64,000 nt of DNA from Leptodontidium sp. MPI-SDFR-AT-0119 (Eukaryota; Ascomycota; Leotiomycetes; Helotiales; Leptodontidiaceae): the NCBI GenBank assembly GCA_020726505.1, contig JAHLEZ010000021.1:248001-312000 (forward strand), given 5' to 3'. Position 1 is the stretch's first letter. Each line of letters opens with the position of its first letter. The position numbers were made by a program, and so were the translations under genes. The notes under the pieces were generated by a model. That model did no database searches. It saw only the letters and a list, made by a program, of their open reading frames with translations, and had not been told where the DNA came from. Positions 10,601 through 20,380 of the stretch are shown here, piece after piece.

Positions 10601-11087
10601 GCTCGACACGGTCAACAACCTAGCCGTCTTTTACGCCAACCAGGGCAAGCTGATCGAGGCCGAGCAGATGTACCAGCGGGCGCTGCAAGGCTACGAGAAG
10701 GCATGGGGTCCGGACTACACGTCGACGCTCTCCACGGTCAACAACCTAGCGAACCTTTATGCCAACCAAGGCAAGCTGGTCGAGGCCGAGCAGATGTACC
10801 AGCGAGCGCTGCAAGGCTACGAGAAGGCAATCAGTCCAGATCTTATCTCCACTTACGTCCCAGCACTAACCATCACCTTCAATCTAGGTCTTCTCTTCGA
10901 ACGTGAAGATGATATAGCGACAGCTAGGACTATGTTTTCAGAGGCGTTGCGCGGGTATAAGCAAGTCTTCGGGCCTGATCATGCTAAATCCGAGACTGTG
11001 CGGAACAAATTATGTGCTTTGAATGCTATGCTTGAGAATAAAGCCCCAGAAGAAATAGAAGAGCATTTGGAGGACGTGCCAACGTGA
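7695..11087 (+). CDS. HET-NB-ARC-TPR NOD-like receptor (four predicted exons)
   Basis: Predicted exons are 7695-8430, 8482-9108, 9157-9610 and 9764-11087, giving 1046 residues. Introns 1 (51 nt, CTGAC branch) and 2 (48 nt, CTAAC branch) are standard; intron 3 is MITE-derived (see 9599-9760). The HET domain is at 1-245 (YAILSHRWG, YFWVDTCCID, WTLQELIAP). NB-ARC follows, with P-loop GLGGIGKT at 294-301, Walker B-like LMIYDNYD at about 379-386, GSVIITTRS at 411-419 and GLPLA at 467-471. The C-terminus has seven near-identical 42-residue TPR units plus a degenerate one. Such proteins are fungal NLRs: the repeats sense a ligand, the NTPase oligomerises, and the HET domain executes cell death. SIHRCVHSWTIHALNQEW after intron 3 is the conserved post-NB helical region. 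Frame and splice phases agree throughout. If intron 3 is not spliced, the protein ends at the TGA at 9612 after the NB-ARC and lacks the TPRs. Confidence 0.85.
9599..9760. mobile_element. MITE with 39-bp perfect TIRs and TA flanks inside the NLR gene
   Basis: Positions 9599-9637 are the exact reverse complement of 9722-9760 (39 bp, beginning TCCCTTCGTCCGG), separated by 84 bp. TA lies immediately outside both ends (9597-9598 and 9761-9762), the usual Tc1/mariner-superfamily target duplication. The element is non-coding. Perfect TIRs suggest a recent insertion. Its left TIR contains GTGAGA (9611), and the right TA plus the next base makes TAG (9761-9763). Confidence 0.92.
9611..9763 (+). other. 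Predicted MITE-derived intron of the NLR gene
   Basis: The donor GTGAGA lies in the left TIR, and the acceptor TAG is formed by the right TA flank and the following G. The length of 153 nt removes the in-frame TGA at 9612 and joins codon parts CG|T in frame to the conserved IHRCVHSWT region. A CTAAT branch-like motif lies at 9654-9658. That is about 105 nt from the acceptor, long for a fungal intron, and the tract before the AG is not pyrimidine-rich, so splicing may be inefficient. Confidence 0.5.
9985..10836 (+). repeat. Seven tandem 126-bp TPR-coding units
   Basis: The 42-codon TPR unit (core QGKLVEAEQMYQRALQG, then EKAWGPDHTSTL) repeats about seven times with few differences. Variation is concentrated at a few positions: the residues after NNL, the residue before NQ or DQ, Tyr/Cys in EQM(Y/C)Q, and Tyr/Lys in QG(Y/K)EK. 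The synonymous sites are also nearly identical, which indicates recent expansion or conversion. Confidence 0.92.
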
Positions 11088-11929
11088 CCAGCGCCTGGTA
11101 TGGACAAGCCTCCCTCAAGTTCAAAACGGCACAAGGTGTTTCAAAAGCTTGGCCTGAGATCCCGTACTTGACCAGTGGTACTACAGCGACCGCCTTGTGT
11201 ATAATAGGTCCATTTTACATATATACATATCACGATTTCCTGATTTAATAATCTTGCGAACGAGTAACTTAGATAGTTCATCTTGTTTGGACCCACGCCC
11301 CTAATGCTTTCTGGCCCCCCTGGTATCACTATTCTGTGCTAAACTTAGACTTTATAGGTTCGATTCTTTATCCTCCCATTCGTTCCGTTGTCTACTCTCG
11401 CCAGATCGTGACTTCTGTTCGTATGTGTGTGTGTCCCCATACATGCACGCTGTGCACCGCCATTTCGAAGAGATGCAGCCAGGAATTGGGACTCGTAAAG
11501 CCAATTGCTTCTGGCACTCGGGGCAGTCGTCTCCTCAAATCCATGCCCGTCGACGGGCGCTGTACAAATCTGCGAAATACGTATTAATATCGCTGCTCGT
11601 AGGGGAACTTGGTCCAAAGAGAGTGTTCAGGTTGGTAGGGAGGTAGGGACGTCAACAACGTTTGCGACCTTGCGTGCCTCTGTTATCACTATCTAGGTCA
11701 GCGTGCCTGATAAAGCTGTGACTGTAGAGGCTGAGGTTTTCAGGCACACGACGCCGCAGAATCAAGCCTCGGTTTAATTACTTTCTTACCTTCAAATTCA
11801 ATGGTTATGCAACAGACCATTTTTACAGCAATACAGCGCTAGTTAAGTTCACTCCTTCCAGAAGCGAAGGTATGCTACTAGTACGTTGCATAATATAGGA
11901 ATGGAGTCATTTTAAAGGTCACGTTTTAG
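11088..11929. other. Intergenic; no gene supported
   Basis: The 3' flank of the NLR gene. Several short frames exist on both strands, but none has a domain or splice logic. Composition becomes mildly AT-rich towards 11930, where the right arm of the inverted duplication starts. Confidence 0.4.
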
Positions 11930-12070
11930 GACTTTATAGAAGCAGACAAATCGATCAAAAGGAAATTCAGGCTGGTACAAGTTGAGCGCCTTGTTAAAAA
12001 TGCCAGTGACAGTTATGACGTCCTTCCCGGGCTAGTATACAATCCGTTAAGCCTTTGAAGGCTGTCACCC

Positions 12071-13060
12071 TCATGTTTCCGACCATTGCGAATGATCACC
12101 ACCATTCAATACCATTCTCCATCCTTCTTTCCGAAAGGGAAGGCAGCCACAATCAGCTGCTCGGCATGACGAGGATTGTGAGACTTTCATCATTCTGCTG
12201 AGTATATCCGAGGACAGCTCGGAAAAGCACCCCAGTCGTCTCGATTCGGTGATCGTGACATCGTGGAAGCCAATAGACCGAAGGGATTTCTTGTTCGTTT
12301 CCAGGAAGTCCTCCAGAGCATTGTATTTCACTACCATACCGCACATATCAAGCTGATAAATATCCAGTGCGCAATAGGACAGTAGTTCCAAGGGAGAACT
12401 CGAATCACTCAGGCGTAGGACCCGAACAGACTTCAGCAGCTTTTCGAGACTCTGACAAGGTGCTCAGGACGGGATCCTCCCATTCATGGCCATACGGAAG
12501 ATGGAACGCCGATAGGCTGACGGTATTAATCGTAGCGCCTCTATTCCTGGAACTCTGGATAGCAATGTAGCATTGGATACGACTCGCAAATGGTATTCGT
12601 GGGAGTCTTCTGCTGTAGTCATGCCTGCGGTGAAAGGTGACAACGACGAGTCGTCTTCTATCGCCTCGCAAAATGACAAGCCCACCTCCGTCAGTCGAGG
12701 AAGTGCTCCAAAGGTCGAGGTTAAGACCGAGAGGTCAACGCCGTTGTCTATGATGCTACGCTGCTCCTCGCATATATCGTGCAAGGTTTCGTAAATAACC
12801 ATGTACGAGGGATATTCGTCCGCCCCACCGCCCCCGTCGTATATCTCTTTCGCTATTTCCACATAGCTGTCGGGAGTCAAAAGATCGTACTTGAAGTCAC
12901 TGAAATCTAGTATTTCTACGCGAGATAGGAGCTGCGTCAGCGCAGTTCTAGCAGGCCGTTCAGCATGAAGGAGAGAATATTACCAGATTTCAGTAGGGTT
13001 TCGTAAAAGGATATCGGAGAGATCAATCGGTCGGACTCTGAGGTCAATACGCTGGGCACG
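12071..13060 (-). pseudogene. F-box/LRR-like protein, copy 2 (frameshifted, inverted)
   Basis: The reverse-oriented copy of the gene at the left edge. It shows more of the 5' part: a segment reading RIDLRVRPIDLSDILLRN (up to about 13055), then an intron at 12932-12983 (GTAATA..GCAG, CTGAC branch), then SRVEILDFSDFKYDLLTPDS leading into the sequence shared with copy 1. Two indels break the frame: about +8 bp near 12560 and -2 bp near 12450, relative to copy 1. The final frame ends at the same SET stop (12071). At about 13060 it is abruptly joined to a Tc1 transposase fragment, so its 5' end is lost. The copy is non-functional. Confidence 0.8.
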
Positions 13061-13689
13061 AAAAACGATCCGACGCATCGCACAACAACGGGATGCCGAC
13101 CTTCGAGACCACTACCTACATAGGATATCGAGATACAAGTCCGACCAGCTTGTCTTTGTGGTGAGTCTGGCTGCGATGGGAGGGCTGGACATCGGCGTTG
13201 GGGGTGGTCTCAAAAGGGTTCATCTCCAATCCACATCACAAAGTTCGGTCGCGGGAAAAGATGGCACATTCTTCCAGCATACGCACAAGATGGCATCATG
13301 CTGAGGCGAGTATACCAGGGATCAACAGACTGTGATTTGTTTGAGGACTTTATTGCCCAGTTGCTCCATCACTGTGGCAGATACCCAGAGCCAAAATCTG
13401 TCATCGTAATGGATAACGCCTCTTGGCACTGTTCAGAAAAGATCGTGTAGATGTGTCAAGAAGCAGGAGTAGTATTGGAGTTCCTCCCGCCGTACTCGCC
13501 TGACTTTAATCCTATTGAGGAGTTTTTTTTGGCGTACTGAAGAAGTTCATGGAGAAAAAGTGGCACGAGAACGAGGACTTCATTGCAAGGGAGGTTAAGA
13601 TGTTTCTGGAGTGGTGCGTCGACGTGGTAGGTGACGATGAACACATTGCAAAGAATCACTTCCGTCACGCAGGAATATCTATTACGTAG
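13061..13689 (+). pseudogene. Tc1/mariner (DDE_3) transposase, 5'-truncated and frameshifted
   Basis: The 3' half of a Tc1-type transposase. The parts, read across frame changes, are KTIRRIAQQRDADLRDHYLH, KSDQLVFV followed by ESGCDG (first catalytic Asp region; one base is missing at about 13160, which removes the Asp codon), GIMLRRVYQGSTDCDLFEDF, SVIVMDNASWH (second Asp), LEFLPPYSPDFNPIEEFF (catalytic Glu region) and HFRHAGISIT with TAG at 13687. There is also an in-frame TAG at 13448 and a frameshift in the T8 run near 13521. The N-terminal DNA-binding half is absent; the fragment starts exactly where the F-box-like pseudogene ends. No TIRs were seen. Confidence 0.85.
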
Positions 13690-13749
13690 TACTCTAGAAA
13701 AATCAAGAACAAATAGGAAAGAAACCCTCAAAATATCCTCCCTCGTGCT

Positions 13750-14987
13750 TCAAGATTTTCCTATCTCCCGCTGGAATTTTTTGATATTGCTCACAAATTG
13801 CAGAGCGATGCCTGGTGCTACCTTGTTCTTTACCATGAGCTCAACAACCACCTTTGGATGCTGCAAGATAGTATTCAGTTCTAGGAACTAGCAACCTGAT
13901 TTGCATTCTGTAGTGCTTGTCTCCACCTTTCGCTCTCGACTTGTGCCAGGCCCCAGTTGCAGTAGTCCTCAAGCATGGCCTGGCTATCGCCTTCCACGTC
14001 CGCCAGTTTTTCAACAGTAGATATTTCGGCCGTATCGCAACATATATTATGGGAGGAGGCGTGTGCTTTACATTGACGATGGTCCATGGAGCCATCTGCC
14101 TTTCGCTTGCGATTGTTTTCCGATATATTGTTGATTATATGGGGTGGGATCTCGATACGAACGTCGACGCCCTCCTCCGTCTCCCCTTCCTTCATCGTCT
14201 CTTTGATGTGCCCGACAATCTCTTCAAGCTGGCCTGGTAGCAGCTTCTGGTGAAGCCCTCGCTCATCCGGCCAGCAATGGGGTCCTTGCTTGCAGTGTTT
14301 AGCTCTACAACGATACTGCTCGTAGACTCGAGTCCAAAGACCAGCTTCGGCGGCTCTCTGAAGCCTTTGAGCTTCTGTCGCGCTTTTCTTCTTCTTCTTA
14401 CCCTTCGCCGTTGCAGAATCACTAGCAACTTCCTTGTAAACAAACTCCATGCTGAGGGTTATCTTCCTTCCCATGCTGAACAAGTCACTCAGACCTTCCA
14501 GGTGTTCGTCAACTTGCTGCCAATCGATCTCTAGCTTCTGGCATCGTTTCGTCAGGCCGCGTCGACGGCTTTTCTCGACAGAGACTTCGATAATGGTTTC
14601 TTCGCACGTATATTTATCTTCTGGGAATTTGTCCTCGTCCTTGAGATAGTTATCAAGTCGGGGGTGAAACCTAACCTTCCAAAAATCACTCGGAGCCAAG
14701 ACGAGATCTGGATCTGTGTCTGAAAAGACACGCCTGGCTCTGATCTTCTCCCGCTAAGAGATCTTCTACTAAAAGTCATAATGGATACACACTGGGTTGT
14801 GCTTGTCATATTGCTTCTCACTGTCCCATCCACTGAGTCGGAGAAGTGGTAATGTTTGTTCGCCGCTTGGCTGATCGGCTTGGTCTGACTGGCTCGGCAT
14901 CTGTGCCTTTACAGGACTATCTGAAGTCAAAAACACGGGGTGATAACAATTTGAAGCCCATTGGCCGTCCCGCAAGTCGTCGTCCAT
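13750..14987 (-). pseudogene. Decayed conserved hypothetical fungal protein
   Basis: A likely start at 14987 (MDDDLRDGQWASNCYHPVF) reads to LSGWDSEKQYDKHNPVCIHY and meets two adjacent TAG stops. Coding resumes as REKIRARRVFSDTDPDLVL and runs through a long open segment (13881-14699): EDKYTCEETIIEVSVEKSRR, KGKKKKKSATEAQRLQRAA, then VYEQYRCRAKHCKQGPHCW, a Cys/His cluster that may bind metal. Near 13890 a one-base shift precedes LELNTILQHPKVVVELMV and a stop at 13750. From memory this resembles a family of uncharacterised proteins seen in Eurotiomycete genomes; its function is unknown. The stops and shift indicate a pseudogene unless splicing or sequence error explains them. Confidence 0.6.
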
Positions 14988-15173
14988 GTTAGCATGCCTC
15001 TGAGTCGGCAAATATTGAGGCGAAGGGGAAATAGTTGTCACAATGCCATACTGTAAAGAGGACACGTGGCCACTTCCTCGGAGTTTCTTCGGGTTTCTAC
15101 CGCAGAGACGCTAATCATGTGACATGGTCAAAATCCGTAGATCCAAACATCTTTCCGGTACAGCAACAAGACA

Positions 15174-15731
15174 ATGTCACTTCCCGACATTTCATGCCTC
15201 ACGAACTCGACACACAAGTACAAAACTCACCGCTTCCATCCTCCACCCTCGGATCAATCAGCTCTTCTACTCTATATCCCACCATGCCATCAAAAATCCC
15301 ATCACCGCCTCCATTTGCCATCTCCAGACCAACCTCTTCGAATCCAAGTCGAAGGACCCCCTGATAGCACGTCAGAAGCTGCTTCCAAAAATTCATGGCA
15401 TACAGCTGATCACTCACCTATATTTACATTGCCAGGCGCAGGACTCTACACTGATACGTCTTTGAACTCAAGTATGATCGATTACTATGGAAGTACCTTC
15501 AACCACCTTGTGCCAATCGACCACACCGATCCAGAAGTCCTGCAGATCAACATTGAAATTGAAGATGATGGAGGTATATATGCGAACAAGAGCAGCTGTT
15601 TTGAGATCGACCCGGCGGTTTTTACTGGGAAGAAGGTGCCTGCACTGCGGAGATGTTGTCGGAAAAGGAAGGGGGCCAAGGATCGAAGGAGAGTCAATGA
15701 TGCAGTGAATATGAGGGATTGGCGGGCTTGA
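15174..15731 (+). CDS. Hypothetical protein, unrecognised
   Basis: 185 codons from an ATG to TGA. The first 90 residues are His/Pro/Ser-rich and may be non-coding, because a parallel frame (ATG near 15283) reads MPSKIPSPPPFAISRP and ends early. The second half looks more protein-like: DHTDPEVLQINIEIEDDGGI, then a basic end (LRRCCRKRKGAKDRRRV) that could be a nuclear-localisation or DNA-binding tail. A spliced model joining the two frames is possible. No family is recognised and the start is uncertain. Confidence 0.35.
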   Translation: MSLPDISCLTNSTHKYKTHRFHPPPSDQSALLLYIPPCHQKSHHRLHLPSPDQPLRIQVEGPPDSTSEAASKNSWHTADHSPIFTLPGAGLYTDTSLNSSMIDYYGSTFNHLVPIDHTDPEVLQINIEIEDDGGIYANKSSCFEIDPAVFTGKKVPALRRCCRKRKGAKDRRRVNDAVNMRDWRA

Positions 15732-16266
15732 AAAGATAGGATATGCAATATGAGTGGCAAGGATAGGATAGAGCTAATGAGATGCGACCTCAGAGCGGGA
15801 TTTGACGGGTAATGGAAGCTAGAATACATGTACGGTCGACAACACAGTAGCTGGGAGAATCAGAAACCAGGAGGAGTACACAACGTGTCTTTCTTCTGCC
15901 ATTCCACAAATCGGTGCCACCGCGTGAGTCAAAATATTTCAAACTCCTTCACTTCCGACTTCATTTTGAGGCGTCACAGAAACGCAGAACTCTCAGCCCT
16001 TCCATGTTCCTACTTGCCCCGGAAATTATACTGCGGGAAATTCTATTTAGTTGAGATTTATTTAAGATTTGGGGAGATCTTAAAAGGTTTAAGCGTTCAA
16101 ATTCAACTCCTATGCCACCTCAGCTTTTGAGGCACTCTTCTCTGCGCTTAATTCGTATGTCTATTAGGCGTCTTTGTTTGCTAAGAGAAGGAAGAAGAAA
16201 GGAATCCAGCCCTCGTTCAAGAAGAAAAAAGGTGAAAACACAAAATCGAACTGCGAATAGAACATA
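15732..16266. other. Intergenic; no gene supported
   Basis: Convergent intergenic region between the hypothetical gene and the HET gene; no motif recognised. Confidence 0.4.
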
Positions 16267-18197
16267 CTAGAGGATCCGTGCCGTATCGTCTAGATCACTA
16301 AGAAGCAGAAAACGTTGCTGGATCGAACCCATTCCAACCCTCGTAAATGTTCTGCGCCCTAGTTGCATCGCACCTTCTGCCAAAAATAGCACGTAATATT
16401 TCCGTTGCGAACCATCAACATCACCATAACCTCTAGTCTCTCTTCCCATGATAGCACAAACTACTTCTGGTAGGAAGCTCCTTGGTTGAGTATCAAAGTG
16501 TACAAGCCCGACTTCGTTGTCCGCATCGTCGAGTATAACGCCCTCGGCGTTGATCTTGCAATCTCGCAGTCGTCTCACCCGAGCTTCCAAGACATAACCA
16601 TGATTATCAGAGCTAGTACCCGAGTCGCTCGGCTTGTCGTCCATAAATTGAACACTACGATCCCACTCAACTTCTCCATATTCTAGTTGCAAATACTGGA
16701 TCTGCCCGTGATATACCATCCAAGACCACGATGGAGGCATCTTATTATCCTCATAAGTTATCTTCTCCAGCGAAGCATTCTGTGCCGGTTGCCACATGAG
16801 ACTTCGGTGGAGGAAGCGTTTGAAGATCCCATAGTAGACCACAGTATCGAGAGCTTTAGCCAACGCCTTAGCTAGTGACTCAATCGCAACGGGCCTGTCT
16901 GTGCGGTCTGTAATGCCAAATGTCGAGTAATTTGTGAAGAGAGATTGGAAGAGCTGTATTTGAGCAGACCAATAACGATTGTTGATAGAGCGAGGAAATT
17001 CTGGGTCACTTTGAAATGACAAGTTCGCGCTGATTTGATTAGAAATTGGTAGGTTTGTTTAGGTAAATGCTCGGTTACGAATAAGGAAAAGCGGATTGAA
17101 AAGTGGTACTTAAAACACCAAGCCCTAGATGTAGACTTACTTCTTCATATGAGTGAGCATTTCGCAACGTATCCCACCGCCGCACTCGAAGTAAGTTTGG
17201 CTCTTCGTGAAATGGATCGTTCGGCGTGACAAGGCTCGTTCCTGTAGCACCCATGCCCGTTTATTCAATACCCCCTTCATCACGTCGCCATCGAAGTCTT
17301 CTTCAATCGATGTGCAAACGTAGACTTTGCCATGTGAGGACTTGGGCACCATCACATATTGCGATCCTTTCTCCTCCAGCCGGTTGAGAAATCCTTCGGT
17401 TGAGTCTTCAGCAGAGGTGGCAGCTATCGTACAGTAAGCATTCTTGAAGACTGCTTCCATCTTCGTAGCTTCAGTAGCCCAGTCTCCGCCCTCTCCTTGA
17501 ATAATGCAGAGCGAATCGATCCAGAGATATCGCTGGCCGAGTTCTCGAGTGACGTTGATAGCATCTTGAAATGTCCGTGGCAATTCTTTAACTAGGAATC
17601 CTTGCGTCCTCCATTCCTTCTCGTTGCTGGTAGTAGTACACGACTTTTCCCTCTGTTTTTCCGAAAGCGTGCCCCAGCAATGGGACAGAGCAATGTATTG
17701 CGCTCCTTCACTCATATTTTCTTTGTCTGTCAAAACAAGGCACGCAGTGTAGCCATCTCCCACGTCAATGACTCGGGTTGGCATCCGACTTCTATCAGGA
17801 TCAGGACAGCATCCACCGCTTCGCGAGCATTGGCCTTCGTCACATATTCGAATCCATTCCCTGATTAGTTCCAAATGGAGCGAGCTTCTAGAATTACCTT
17901 TGGGGTTTGAAATGTGTTGTAGAAATCTAGTCAGTCTGTGTTTTGGCTTCGAATCTAAATAGTATTAGCATCTACCCAGCACAACAAAGTAGAGCACAGA
18001 CCTGGTACGGCACCAATCCTTACGTATTGCGAAGCTTCAGACAGCCGAATCTCGGGATTTTTGTTCCTAGCCTCCTCGGGGATTTGGGAGAGGATTTGAC
18101 ACAGATCACAGCTTTTCTTTAGATAAGGTAACGAAGAGAGATAGGTCCCTAGGTCGATCGTGCGACAGCGGTTGCATAATTTTGAAGACAAATCCAA
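16267..18197 (-). CDS. HET-domain protein (three exons)
   Basis: Exons on the minus strand are 18197-18002, 17954-17141 and 17029-16267, giving about 590 residues. Introns of 47 nt (GTCTGT..TAG with GCTAAT) and 111 nt (GTAAGT..CAG) keep the frame. The N-terminus has LCNRCRTIDLG and CDLC pairs, the Cys-containing leader common in HET-only proteins. The HET domain follows: YIALSHCWG, RYLWIDSLCIIQ, KMEAVFKNAYCTIAATSA, then RAWVLQERALSRRTIHF. The C-terminal half (KMPPSWSWMVYHGQIQYLQL) is the usual trailing region. The start is uncertain: the frame has no ATG at 18197 (it is TTG), is open further upstream, and is preceded by a GTAAGT..CAG intron-like segment at 18243-18302, so a short first exon probably lies just inside or before the minisatellite. 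It probably acts in vegetative incompatibility or cell-death signalling. Confidence 0.85.
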
Positions 18198-18242
18198 CCG
18201 GATTTTGCTGTCAGGCGAGTGGGTCCATTTGTTCTTCGCTTC

Positions 18243-18302
18243 CTGTATTTTTTAATCTACATGTGCATTGGATGATAGGGAAAAGGGTATAGGCTAACTT
18301 AC
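18243..18302 (-). other. Possible first intron of the HET gene
   Basis: A minus-strand segment starting GTAAGT and ending TACAG, 60 nt. The exon side after it (EAKNKWTHSPDSKIRL) is in frame with the HET gene. The upstream exon is not clear: MANWYF is followed by a stop. Confidence 0.4.
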
Positions 18303-18383
18303 CAGCTAGAAAAGTTTAAAAATACCAATTAGCCATATTACCGGGTTAATTTAATTATACGTACTTCCTAAGACATAACATTA

Positions 18384-19825
18384 GCGACTCTCTTCTCTCT
18401 GTTCTGGATACTACTACTACTTACATCCTGAAATCACCACCAAGACGCCTGCGGTCAGCGACTCTCCTCTCTCTGTTCTGGATACTGCTACTACTTACTT
18501 CCTGAAATCACCACCAAGACGTCTGCGGTTAGCGACTCTCTTTTCTCTGTTCCCGACACTACTACTACTTACTTCCTGAAATCGCCACCAAGATGCCTCC
18601 GGTTAGCGACTCTCTTCTCTGTGTTCTCGACACTGCTACTACTTACTTCCTAAAATCACCACCAAGACGCCTGCGGTTAGCGACTCTCTTTTCTCTGTTC
18701 CCGACACTACTGCTACTTACTTCCTGAAATCATCACCAAGACGTCTGCGGTCAGCGACTCTCTTCTCTCTGTTCTCGACACTACTGCTACTTACACGCTG
18801 AAATCACCACCAAGACACCTCCGGTTAGCGACTCTCTTCTCTCTGTTCTCGACACTGCTGCTACTTACACGCTGAAATCACCACCAAGACGCCTACGGTC
18901 AGCGACTCTCTTCTCTCTGTTCCCGACACTACTGCTACTTACAAGCTGAAATCACCACCAAGACACCTGCGGTCAGCGACTCTCCTCTCTCTGTTCCTGA
19001 CACTGCTATTACTTACAAACTGAAATCACCACCAAGACGCCTACGGTCAGCGACTCTCTTCTCTCTGTTCTCGCTGCTACTTACACGCTGAAATCACCAC
19101 GAAGACGTCTGCGGTCAGCGACTCTCTTTTCTCTGTTCCCGACACTGCTACTACTTACTTCCTGAAATCGCCACCAAGACACCTCCGGTCAGCGACTCTC
19201 TTCTCTGTGTTCTCGACACTGCTGCTACTTACACGCTGAAATCACCACCAAGACGCCTACGGTCAGCGACTATCCTCTCTCTGTTCCCGATACTACTACT
19301 ACTTACAGTCTGAAATCACCACCAAGACGTCTGCGGTCAGCGACTATCTTCTCTCTTTTCCCACACTACTGCTACTTACAAGCTGAAATCACCACCAAGA
19401 CGCCTACGGTCAGCGACTCTCTTCTCTCTGTTCTTACTGCTACTTACACGCTGAAATCACCACCAAGACGCCTACGGTCAGCGACTCTCTTCTCTCTGTT
19501 CCCGACACTACTGCTACTTACAAGCTGAAATCACCACCAAGACACCTCCGGTCAGTGACTCTCTTCTCTCTGTTCCCGACACTACTGCTACTTACACCCT
19601 GAAATCACCACGAAGACGCCTACGGTCAGCGACTCTCCTCTCTCTGTTCCCGATACTACTGCTACTTACAAGCTGAAATCACCACCAAGACACCTGCGGT
19701 CAGCGACTCTCTTCTCTCTGTTCCCGACACTGCTACTACTTACACCCTGAAATCACCACCAAGATGCCTACGGTCAGCGACTCTCATCTCTCTGTTCTCG
19801 ATACTGCTGCTACTTACCTCCTATA
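18384..19825. repeat. 74-bp minisatellite, about 20 copies
   Basis: Tandem units starting GCGACTCTCTTCTCTCTGTT, followed by a CACTACTGCTACTTAC-type block and CTGAAATCACCACCAAGACG. The first units start at 18384, 18458, 18532, 18606 and 18680, exactly 74 bp apart; a few later units are 67-73 bp through small deletions. About 20 starts can be counted. The unit length is not a multiple of three and no long frame crosses it. The plus strand is strongly pyrimidine-rich. It begins about 190 bp upstream of the HET gene coding region. Confidence 0.95.
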
Positions 19826-20380
19826 TTATTATTGTTATTAGCAACAGATGAATTTTCAGACTATAGCACTTACTATCTCATATTCACGATGATGCCTCCC
19901 GCTATCGAAACTGTCGGAAGAACTCGTCGCCATTCGAAAGTCTTTAATACTAGACGTCACAGAACAAAACAGGCGAGTAACAGAATGCGCAAACTTGACC
20001 CAGATTCTCGATCAGCTGGGGTCACGTAATCAAGATAGAAAGTGTAGTTTGTCAAAATTCATCAACGGACACCATCAGCCTTACTTATAAGACACGTCAT
20101 CCTCATCGTGGGGTTCGCCGGGCCAAGACAGTCCCTCCCCCCTTTATTGTGGAGCCAACCCCCCTTCTTCCGACAGTGCAATGGCGGGGCAGGCGGACTT
20201 CGTCGTCCTCATGGCTCCCTGCGTCGTCGACGCAGACCGAAAAATTAAGTGCCCACCTGGTTATGACCTGAACCTCATAAATTTATCAGGTAAGGGAACG
20301 ATACCCTGAAACTCAAGCACTATTGGCACAAGGAACTGTCCTAATGCTCAAGCAGGTTCTGCAATGATGATATCAGGAAG
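19826..20380. other. No gene recognised
   Basis: Spacer between the minisatellite and the DUF3435 remnant. It may include decayed 5' sequence of that remnant, but nothing is readable with confidence. Confidence 0.4.

Noticed and set aside
10199..10906. A 235-codon open frame in another phase of the TPR region
   Set aside because: It is the shadow of the 126-bp TPR repeats: because the unit is a multiple of three, any stop-free alternative frame repeats too. It has no domain, and the main frame has the conserved TPR pattern.
11336..11696. Several overlapping short frames after the NLR gene
   Set aside because: They occur on both strands, show no domain, and have no consistent start or splice signals.
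18384..19825. CRISPR-like array
   Set aside because: The units are contiguous 74-bp repeats without unique spacers in a eukaryotic sequence, so it is a minisatellite.
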